Shown here: positions 15,701 to 23,800 of the stretch, piece by piece | How the letters are laid out: each line of letters opens with the position of its first letter | How positions within the stretch are numbered: the stretch's first letter is position 1 | From: a virus | Length of the DNA stretch: 30,162 nt | Direction: 5' to 3' (one strand) | IMG/VR virus record: IMGVR_UViG_3300035698_010356 | Coordinates: 1-30,162 of that record | Made by a program: the position numbers and the translations under genes | Notes under the pieces: generated by a model | Told to the model about the DNA's origin: nothing | What the model saw: the letters and a program-made list of their open reading frames with translations, nothing else | Databases searched by the model: none

Positions 15701-16336
15701 ATGACAATTAATGCAACAGGAGATGAGGATGCTTGGCAAAGACAGTGCCTTGTAGAAGTAACAAGTGATTCAACTCATATAGTAAGACTCACTGCAATGA
15801 CTGAAACAGTAGATATAGACATGGGTGAAAGAGGACTAGATGTAATCAATTTGATTAATTTAGGACAGATACCAAAGCATACACCTATTGGATTAACTAC
15901 AGTAACAATAGAAGGATATCCACAGGAAGCTGCAACAGAAACAACATCTACTGGAGATGGTTTTTTTGATTTGTTTGCTTCTTCACCACTAATAACAGGA
16001 TCACAACCTGCAGATGTGGATGTTTCAAACACATTAACTAGATACAGAGTAGCTGTCCTTTGGACCAACGATGCAGATTGTGATGATGCAAGTGATGATG
16101 TAGATAGTGCAGACAAAGGAATGAGATTTGTAATGGCTAATTGTTTTTGTACTAGTTGTAAAACTAGCTTTACAGATGGAATACTAAAACAAACACTTGT
16201 TTTCAAAGGAACTGCTTTTGGAAAAGATGGTGGTTCTACTGCACCAGGAATCAATATCAAGATGGAATCCTGTGATGCTACTGCTGCTATAGCCGCACTT
16301 GGAAACTACACTGCTGGAACAACTAATTGGGCGTGA
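15701..16336 (+). CDS. Tail tube protein A
   Basis: A 211-residue beta-rich protein with AAGGTGA upstream. It shares with the next gene the blocks GDEDAWQR, ETVDIDMGERG, LGQIPKHT, VTIEGYP and CTSCKTSFTDG. The position before the chaperones and tape measure, plus the TxDID-type strand followed by a Pro/Gly loop, fits the hexameric tail tube subunit. It carries a CFCTSC cysteine motif. Its length matches a simple tube subunit without an extra domain. Confidence 0.72.
   Translation: MTINATGDEDAWQRQCLVEVTSDSTHIVRLTAMTETVDIDMGERGLDVINLINLGQIPKHTPIGLTTVTIEGYPQEAATETTSTGDGFFDLFASSPLITGSQPADVDVSNTLTRYRVAVLWTNDADCDDASDDVDSADKGMRFVMANCFCTSCKTSFTDGILKQTLVFKGTAFGKDGGSTAPGINIKMESCDATAAIAALGNYTAGTTNWA
16148..16209 (+). 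repeat. 62-bp exact repeat, copy 1 (tail tube A)
   Basis: Bases 16148-16209 are identical to 17048-17109, exactly 900 bp downstream, while the flanking sequence of the two genes has diverged. The repeat begins with a small inverted repeat CTAGTT-GTAA-AACTAG (16152-16167). It encodes the shared segment around CTSCKTSFTDG. Confidence 0.9.
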
Positions 16337-16342
16337 GTAAAG

Positions 16343-17224
16343 ATGGCATTAGGAGCAACAGGAAGTGAAGATGCGTGGCAAAGGAATGCTTACATTTCAA
16401 TAGAATCAAGCACCACTGTAAAGATGCAATATGAAGCAGTTTCTGAGACTATCGACATTGACACAGGAGAAAGAGGAATGGATGTTATTACCCTTCTTAA
16501 TATGGGTCAGATTCCAAAACATACAGCACCAGGGATTTGTACTATAACTTTTGAAGGATATCCAATTCAAGCAGGAACATCTAATACAAGCGGTGGAACA
16601 AGAGGAACTCCAACAGGAGGAGTTGCTACAGGATATTGGGAATTATTCTCAACATCTGGTCACATAGATACAGCACAAGCACTTGATTTAGATATAAGCA
16701 ATACACTTACACCATATAGAGTAGCAATCTTATGGACAGATGAAGACAGGACAAGTGGAACTGCAAGTGCAGCAAGTAATGCCACACCTAGTATAACAGG
16801 AACAGCAGCAACTTCTGGAGATCATGATGGTAAAATGCTTTACATTAGAAGTGGAACAGGAATAGGTGGAAGGTATATGATTGTAAGTGGTGAAGGAACA
16901 AGTGTTTATACACTTACTGCAGGAGATACACCTCAGACAGATTTAGGTGGAGCAAGTCCAGATAATCCGTATTATATCTATCCAACTGGAAGCGGTGCTT
17001 TAAAGGCTGCAAGCAAAGGAGCTAGATATGTATTAGCAGATTGTAGATGTACTAGTTGTAAAACTAGCTTTACAGATGGAATACTAAAACAAACACTTGT
17101 TTTCAAAGGTTCTATGATAGCAAAAGACGGAAGCACACCACTTGTTAAAATGGAATCAAATGATGGAACAGTTCAATTACCAGAATTAGGAAATTACACA
17201 GCGAATACTACAAGATGGGCATAA
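16343..17224 (+). CDS. Tail tube protein B with inserted domain
   Basis: A 293-residue paralogue of tube protein A. Shared blocks are SEDAWQRN, ETIDIDTGERG, MGQIPKHT, FEGYP and CTSCKTSFTDG. Relative to A it gains about 80 residues (roughly 137-222), including GKMLYIRSGTGIGG and PDNPYYIYP. That insert follows the pattern of a small beta module found in many virion proteins (SGTG-x-G-x-x then a Pro-aromatic end). It probably projects from the tube. Two paralogous tubes suggest a mixed tube or a major/minor pair. Confidence 0.72.
   Translation: MALGATGSEDAWQRNAYISIESSTTVKMQYEAVSETIDIDTGERGMDVITLLNMGQIPKHTAPGICTITFEGYPIQAGTSNTSGGTRGTPTGGVATGYWELFSTSGHIDTAQALDLDISNTLTPYRVAILWTDEDRTSGTASAASNATPSITGTAATSGDHDGKMLYIRSGTGIGGRYMIVSGEGTSVYTLTAGDTPQTDLGGASPDNPYYIYPTGSGALKAASKGARYVLADCRCTSCKTSFTDGILKQTLVFKGSMIAKDGSTPLVKMESNDGTVQLPELGNYTANTTRWA
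17048..17109 (+). repeat. 62-bp exact repeat, copy 2 (tail tube B)
   Basis: Identical to 16148-16209. Perfect identity, including third codon positions, within otherwise diverged paralogues points to recent gene conversion or very strong constraint. Confidence 0.9.
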
Positions 17225-17751
17225 CTGAAGGAATAGAAGCAGTAAAGGAAGTAAAGAGTTTCATAGACAAAGTAGGATTAAATATATCTCGAGTACCTCA
17301 TAAAGTTAAAAAAAGATTCATTGAACTTTCAAATGAAGATTTTGTAGGCGATTATGGGATGTGTTTGCTCCACTGTTTAGAATCAAGAGATGAATTAAAA
17401 AAACTGAAGGATTTAATATATTCTTCGGAATTTAAGGAATGGATGAAAAGAAATGTGAATCATGCGGAAAAAGAAAAAGGGGATATTATCATAAAACATA
17501 TTCCACCTAATATCCTTGAAAGATTTTTAAGATTAGCAGACAACGATTTTGAAGGGGAAACAGGATTTACTTTAAAATATCTGATTGATATCCACGACGG
17601 AGTTTTACCGACTGGAATCGAGCAGACTGAACGTGCAGAAGCGAAAGCTGATGAAGCATTGAATCAAATCCAAGAGTTAAAATCAGGGGCTCTTGAGCAA
17701 AAAGAAGAAAAGACCATTACATTAGTTAATGGAAAAAAATTGAAGAGGTGA
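17215..17751 (+). CDS. Two-repeat helical protein before the tail chaperones
   Basis: A 178-residue protein with an internal duplication: residues 24-61 (VPHKVKKRFIELSNEDFVGDYG...) and 93-130 (IPPNILERFLRLADNDFEGETG...) align without gaps at a 69-residue spacing. Each unit reads P-x4-RF-x-x-L-x-N-x-DF-x-G, a small helical unit. A coiled coil at about 136-165 and a final strand TITLVNGKKLKR follow. The ATG lies inside the tube gene (10-nt overlap). Function unknown; small DNA-binding or tail-assembly roles are possible. Confidence 0.6.
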   Translation: MGITEGIEAVKEVKSFIDKVGLNISRVPHKVKKRFIELSNEDFVGDYGMCLLHCLESRDELKKLKDLIYSSEFKEWMKRNVNHAEKEKGDIIIKHIPPNILERFLRLADNDFEGETGFTLKYLIDIHDGVLPTGIEQTERAEAKADEALNQIQELKSGALEQKEEKTITLVNGKKLKR

Positions 17752-17756
17752 ACTAG

Positions 17757-18089
17757 ATGAGTGAATTAAGCAAATTAGCAGGAAAACCAAAAAAGTTTAA
17801 GATAGGAGATATAGAAATAAGTATCAAGCCATTATCAGTCGCAGACATGGACATAATGATGAAACTAGGAAAAGAAGAAACACAGACAGAAGCAACAAAA
17901 GAACTTCTTGACAAAGTTTTGAAAGATTCATATCCAGAGGCAACAGAAGAAGAGATTAATAGAATCGAATTAAAAAATTTCAAAAAGATTATGGAATCTA
18001 TAATGGAAGTAAACGGAATGGATAAATCTGATGTAGACACAAAGTTCCTAGTTAAAGTAAAGAAGAAACAACAAGGAACAATAGACTGA
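17757..18089 (+). CDS. Tail assembly chaperone, gpG-like
   Basis: A 110-residue protein with the typical start KKFKIGDIEISIKPLSVADMDIMMKL, here given by its first and last blocks (KKFKIGD, IKPLSVADMD), then SYPEATEEEINRI and a helix KKIMESIMEVNG. This is the pattern of the small chaperones that coat the tape measure during tail assembly. GAGGTGA (17745-17751) precedes the ATG. The next frame lies at -1 relative to it and starts at a TGATG overlap. Confidence 0.75.
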   Translation: MSELSKLAGKPKKFKIGDIEISIKPLSVADMDIMMKLGKEETQTEATKELLDKVLKDSYPEATEEEINRIELKNFKKIMESIMEVNGMDKSDVDTKFLVKVKKKQQGTID

Positions 18090-18304
18090 TGGGTAGAAAC
18101 CCATTTGGAATAGGAGAAAAGAAAAAAAAAAGTGAGGATAACTTCAAAACCTCTATTTTTTATTTTATGAGGGAATTTAAGATAAACCCTCTCGATAGAA
18201 AAAATAATATAAATATTCCAATGTTCAACGCAATGTTAAAAGAAATGGAAGAGCATTATAAAAAAGAAGCAGAAGCTAATAAAAATGCATCGAGGAAAAG
18301 ATAA
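18089..18304 (+). CDS. Second tail chaperone, gpT-like
   Basis: A 71-residue basic helical protein (FMREFKINPLDR, then MFNAMLKEMEEHYKKE). Its position between gpG-like and tape measure genes and its REF-x4-P pattern fit the second member of the chaperone pair. In lambda-like phages this part is made by a -1 frameshift; here the frame is indeed -1 to the upstream gene, but its own ATG overlaps the upstream TGA, so re-initiation is the simpler route. The stop shares a base with the tape measure ATG. Confidence 0.65.
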   Translation: MGRNPFGIGEKKKKSEDNFKTSIFYFMREFKINPLDRKNNINIPMFNAMLKEMEEHYKKEAEANKNASRKR

Positions 18305-19443
18305 TGGTAGCAAAAACAGTTGATATATTTGTAAGGTTTAGAAGCAATGTTAGACAGTTTCAAAATATAATGAAGATGCCTATGAATTCATTTAGAAGGA
18401 TACACGATGCTTCTGGTAGATTAAATAAAACAATGGCTCAAAATCAAACAGCACTAGGTAGATTTGGATTTGGATTAAGAAGAGCAACTCATGGGATGCG
18501 TGGTTTTAGAATGGAAATGCTTGGAGTGATGTTCTTTGGAATGATGATCCAAAAAATGCTTACTGGATTGATTAGACCTGCACTTGAAATGAGTGGAGCA
18601 ATGGAATTGCTTTCAACTGTGTTAGGACTTATGTTTCTTCCTATAGGGTTAGCGGTTTTAGAATGGACAATAAAATTATTTAAGTGGTGGAAGGATCTCC
18701 CTCCAGTTGTTCAAAATGTTATTCGTGGGTTAGTTATATTAGGGATAGTTCTTGGTGGATTGCTTTATTTGATTGGTACCTTTGCATTAGGAATAGGAAG
18801 TTTGATTTTAGCTTTTGGTGGATTAGGAATTTTATCAACAATAGCTACTGCATTTACTGCTTTAGGTGCTGCAATAGTTTCATTAGGATTAGGAGCAATA
18901 GCTGTTTTTGGTGCTTTGTTTTTATTTGTGGTTGCTGGAATATTAGCTTGGAAGGAAAATTTTATGAATTTTAGACATTATTTTTCTATGATATGGGGAG
19001 GAATAAAAATATTTTTTAAAGGAGTGATTGATATCCTCTCTGGGATTTGGAATATATTTTTTGGATTAATCACAGGAGATATTGATAGAATAAGAAAAGG
19101 GTTTGAACAATTTACTGGTGGGTTTACTGGGGTAATTAGAGGAGCATTAATATCTTTATGGGGTTTTATCAAATCAGTACAGATTGCTATTGATAGGATT
19201 ATAGATGGAATAAGAACCTCTTTGTCTACTATTCCAGGTCTTGGAAGGTTTATGGAAGAAGGTGGATTTGGAACAGGATTTCCAATGGTAGGTGGTGGTA
19301 TTTTAGGATCTATTATTTCAGGAGCATCGAGAACATTTGGTGGTTCAGTAAATGTAACTGTAAATGCAATGGATGAAGAAAATTTAGTCACAAAAGTTAC
19401 AGATGCTGTGATTGATGGGTTAGATAGGGTATTTAGAGGTTAA
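18304..19443 (+). CDS. Tape measure protein (short)
   Basis: A 379-residue protein with an N-terminal helical part rich in Met, Arg and Gln, then several long hydrophobic segments (about residues 98-125, 138-170, 175-220), and a Gly-rich C-terminus (GFGTGFPMVGGG). This order, after the chaperones and before distal tail genes, is that of tape measures, which set tail length and help cross the host membrane. At the common ruler of about 0.15 nm per residue the tail would be near 55-60 nm, which is short for a siphovirus. Confidence 0.8.
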   Translation: MVAKTVDIFVRFRSNVRQFQNIMKMPMNSFRRIHDASGRLNKTMAQNQTALGRFGFGLRRATHGMRGFRMEMLGVMFFGMMIQKMLTGLIRPALEMSGAMELLSTVLGLMFLPIGLAVLEWTIKLFKWWKDLPPVVQNVIRGLVILGIVLGGLLYLIGTFALGIGSLILAFGGLGILSTIATAFTALGAAIVSLGLGAIAVFGALFLFVVAGILAWKENFMNFRHYFSMIWGGIKIFFKGVIDILSGIWNIFFGLITGDIDRIRKGFEQFTGGFTGVIRGALISLWGFIKSVQIAIDRIIDGIRTSLSTIPGLGRFMEEGGFGTGFPMVGGGILGSIISGASRTFGGSVNVTVNAMDEENLVTKVTDAVIDGLDRVFRG

Positions 19444-19451
19444 GATTAAAA

Positions 19452-19883
19452 ATGGCAAATGAAGATAGGGCAAGAATAACAGATGGGACATACATTATAG
19501 ATTTAACAATAATTTCACTATCTCATGGGTTAGATAAACAACTTATGATATATCCTATGCCTAGCGAACCTGGAAGTGATACTCTTACTTATCTTATTGA
19601 TTTAAGCAGATGTAAAGAAGCAGTTACTATTCAAGGATGGATTCTTCCTAATTCTACAGATAGTGGATTAACACAAAAAGGTCATATAATTAATCTAATG
19701 AGGCTAACAGCAACTGACTTAACACTTACTTGGGGTGCAGCAGGAACTACAGAAACTATGAAAGGAAATATCCAAAAGGCTGATATCAAAGAAGAAGCAG
19801 TAAGAGTTGGTAGTGTTACAACAAATGAAACTAAAGCTTATAATGTGCAGATTGTATTTGTAAGAGGAACTAAATATAACTGA
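19452..19883 (+). CDS. Distal tail protein candidate
   Basis: A 143-residue, beta-rich protein directly after the tape measure. It contains KEAVTIQGWI, TLTWGAAGT and VQIVFVRGTKYN strands. Short beta proteins here usually form the ring joining tube and baseplate (Dit-like). The ATG follows AGAGGTTAA with a long spacer. Fold-level inference only. Confidence 0.6.
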   Translation: MANEDRARITDGTYIIDLTIISLSHGLDKQLMIYPMPSEPGSDTLTYLIDLSRCKEAVTIQGWILPNSTDSGLTQKGHIINLMRLTATDLTLTWGAAGTTETMKGNIQKADIKEEAVRVGSVTTNETKAYNVQIVFVRGTKYN

Positions 19884-20851
19884 TGGCAAAAAGAATAACA
19901 GAATCAAGGATAAAGAAATGGATGATAGCTACAGGAGTAGTTGGTGTACCATTAGGAATAGCTCTCATTTTATTTATGACAAGTTCTGATATGATTAAAG
20001 TAATAGACCACTCTGGAGATATTGTTACAAATGAATCAGTTGTTTTTATTAATATGACTTTTATTCCTAATGAAGATATTTTTATCTATCCTATGGAGTT
20101 ATCCTGGGGTTTGTCTGCAGACCCAGAAGTTGAGATAACCAAACTATACAGAACTTGGGGAAGTGGTCTTAGAGAATTGAACATGAACAAAACCTGCACA
20201 GGAAGATGGTGTGGATGTTATTGGTGTACTAAATACAACACTGCAAAATATATTTATGTTTTTAGAGCAAGAAGAAAATATACTCTTGTCTATGAAATCC
20301 ACAAAGAACCTAATTCAACTATTAAATGGACTTGGTTAAACAACACAATAGACCCTTACATTGTAGGATATGAAAATGTTTACTCATTTAATAAAGTTCC
20401 AATACTAGGTGAAGTTCCAATTAAAGATTACAAGACAACTTATGAAACTTTCAAAAAGAATGATACAGTCATAGAACATATTAATTTTGTAGGATATAAA
20501 GAAATAAAGATTCCAATATACAAACAGATTAAAGTTGATGGAAAAATTGAGAATGGAACACTGCTTGGATATAAAATAATCAATGAAACAGAAACAGGAA
20601 TAGTTGGTTACAAAGAGGTCAAAGACAAACAAATATCAGTAAAGATAAAAAACAAAGTTATTAAAAATTCCTATGTCTATAAAAATCAATTAATAAAATT
20701 CACAATACCAATAGGAGACAGAAATCTAGAAGAGTTTGGAGAGTGCAGAAAGTATGAAATAGAAAAAGGTGTTTGTGAAATAGTCAATCTAACTAAGTTA
20801 TGCAAAGAGGTGTTCAATGAAAAGAATAATACTATGGATGCTTTTACTTAG
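19883..20851 (+). CDS. Membrane-anchored exported protein with Cys motif
   Basis: A 322-residue protein with a basic start and one N-terminal membrane helix (about 14-32), so type II-like or signal-anchored. The outside part has sequons, a cysteine motif CTGRWCGCYWC (Cys105, 110, 112, 115) and a degenerate repeated strand (VGYENVY, VGYKEIKI, LGYKIIN, VGYKEVK). Three more cysteines lie near the end. Its ATG overlaps the previous stop, and its last 35 bases overlap the adhesin start. It may assist the adhesin or form part of the tail tip; family not recognised. Confidence 0.65.
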   Translation: MAKRITESRIKKWMIATGVVGVPLGIALILFMTSSDMIKVIDHSGDIVTNESVVFINMTFIPNEDIFIYPMELSWGLSADPEVEITKLYRTWGSGLRELNMNKTCTGRWCGCYWCTKYNTAKYIYVFRARRKYTLVYEIHKEPNSTIKWTWLNNTIDPYIVGYENVYSFNKVPILGEVPIKDYKTTYETFKKNDTVIEHINFVGYKEIKIPIYKQIKVDGKIENGTLLGYKIINETETGIVGYKEVKDKQISVKIKNKVIKNSYVYKNQLIKFTIPIGDRNLEEFGECRKYEIEKGVCEIVNLTKLCKEVFNEKNNTMDAFT

Positions 20852-23800
20852 TCTTTTAGTTTATCCTTGCTTTGGATATGATGCATTCCACGCAGCAGGT
20901 GATGCAGTCATTGACAGAAATGACATTATGGCTTTGGGTGCAGGATGGACTAATATAATAAATCATACATTCATAAACACAACACTTACTATTACAAATA
21001 TTTCTATTGATGTTGTAGATAAAAATGCTAATACAAAAGTACAGTTCAGATGTATGTATGAATCCCCACAAGGAACTTTCAATGTAAGAGCTGTTGCAGA
21101 CAAGAACATAACTATCAACTGTGATTTTGAAGGCAAACAAAATTATCCTATGAACCTTTCAGGATGCCAAGTAGGAGATCATATCGCTTATTATCAGATA
21201 GATGGTTCTGGAGTTACACTCCAACCAGAGAGAACATCAACAGCTGGAAAGACAATTATGTATAAATTGAATCTTTGTAATCCAAGTTGTAATGCTATGT
21301 CTACTACAAATGCAGAGATATCTATGGCTTATTGGGTAGATGCTGGAACAGCAGTAGACACAACCCCTCCAACTAACTCAACTTGGAATGTAACAAGTAA
21401 CAATCTAAAGACTGGTTCTAGCACAATAGCTTGGCAAACAGGAGAGACAGTTACTCTTCTTACAAATGCTCTCAGCTTTACAGCATCTTCAGATGAAAAC
21501 ACTAATATGACTTGTATCCTAGATGAAGACTATAATTACACTCTTGCTTATGCTACTGATTCAAATTACAAAGCAGCAACCACTGATACAAATGCACATT
21601 CATATACTCTTTATGATAACATAAGCATTGGAGATCATTGTGTTTATTGTAGTTTTATAGATGCTGCTGGAAATACTTATCCTAATTCAACATCTGGTTG
21701 CCTTGCTATCACAAGGATTGAACCACCTAAACCAAGAAATAGAGGTCCTGCAAATGCTTCAACTAATACCTCTGCTGAGATTAATTTCACCTTTTCAACA
21801 CTTATAGGTTCTTCGTTGTATATATCAACTTGTGAGAGATGGGATAATAGCACAGGAGCTTGGAAAAAGAATCAAACACTTAGTTCAGCATCTAACTTTG
21901 CATATAAAAGAGAGATAATTATAGACCATTGGAATACTTCAGATGAAATAAAAGATTATAATATCAAATTAATTCTTAATTCAACTAATTTAGATTATTC
22001 ACAATTCAATACTGCTGAAGGTTTAATGGAATTTAGAGACAATGATTCTATCTTGATTCCTCATTATGTAAGGTTCTGGAACAACACCAACAATTCAGAA
22101 GTTTTTGTAAGCTACAACAAGACTGGAGAAAATGCTACTTTTTGGGTGTATTATGGAAACACATCTTCTGTTGAAGATGAGAGTAATATTTCAATTACTT
22201 ATATTTATGACAATGGAGAGATTCTTTATGATGATGCTCAATATCCTGAGAATGGAACTTTGTTAGATGTTCACTCTTGGAATATATCGGCAGGTGCTGC
22301 AGAAACTAAACTTGCTTATTATTCAACTAAATATGCATATAGTGGAAATATGAGTTTGGTTACTTTTAATTATTCAAATAAAGAAATAGGTGCTTGGATT
22401 CACACTACACCAGATAGGTATAATTATTATGGTTGGTTTTATGATGATGGACACCTAACTGGTGCTGCTCACGTTATGGCATCTAAAGGTGGTGGAGATT
22501 TATCTTATGGTACTCATACAAGAACTATATTTTTTGATAGTAAGAATTATGCTGGCTATTACAATTTTATGAATAATGTGTCCCCTTACATCCATAATGG
22601 ATGGAACTTGACACCACTTCAAGGCAGATGGGCCAAGTGGGAGATGGAATATGTAGACAGCAATTCTACCTGGTATGCTGTTGATGATAACTATAATAAT
22701 TTCAAAGATGATGGAGCATTTAATGGTTTGGCTTCTCTTTATTTAGATTACCAAGATACAAATGCTTTCCACTTGACAGGAGCAGAATACACAGACCCAG
22801 TTCAATCACAGAAATCTCTTTGGTTAGATGATTTCTTTATGACAAGATGGTCTAATACAAGTGTTAGAAGTTATAGTGCAGAAACTTCTTCTTCTTCAAA
22901 TCCAATAGACAACAATACAGTTGAGAATTTTGACCCAGTTAACCTTACAAATGGATATTATATATGGGGTGTGAAATGTACTGATTCAGAAGCTCAAATA
23001 AATTGGAGTGTTAACTGGAGTCTGATTGTTGATATAGGTGCAGCAGACACAAAAACACCAACATGGACAGGAATACCTGACAATCTTACTTTAGAATATC
23101 GTGAAGACTCACTTAATGTTAATTTCAATGCTACTGATAATATAGCCGTTACTGGTTTTACAACAAACTATTCAAATAATTTTTCTATAGATGCAACAGG
23201 AGTAATGACAAACAACACAGATAATATAATTTATATTTACTATGTTAATGTAACTGCTAGTGATGCTGCTGGAAACAAGAACTCTACAGTATTCAAGATT
23301 AATGTAAGTGACACAACAGCTCCGTTAATTGACTCTCCTTCAAATGTTACTTTAGAATATGGGGCAGATTCTCTTGAGGCTGATTTCAATGAGACAGACC
23401 ATTCTCCTGTAGATTGGGGAATTAACGACTCAACTAATTTTAACATCACACAGTCTGGTGTGCTTAGAAACAAAACAGAGTTAGCAGTAGGAGTGCATTG
23501 GGTTAATGTTTCTTTAAATGATACATCTCTTAATATGAACTTTGCTTTATTAAACGTCACAGTAGAAGATTCAAGAGCACCTACAATAGATTATCCCAAG
23601 AACAGGACTATACAATATTACAAGGCACTTAGTGTTGATTTTAATTACAGTGATTATTCAAGTGTAAATTGGGGTATGAATGATTCTACAAGATTTAATC
23701 TTACTCAATCAGGAGTTTTAAGAAACAAGACTTTGCTTGCAATAGGTGCTTATCATGTCAATGTTTCTATCAATGACACTTACCTGAATATGAACTCAAC

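Noticed and set aside
15366-16260. Minus-strand open frames across the neck and tail tube genes
   Set aside because: They overlap well supported + strand genes throughout and have no SD or promoter.
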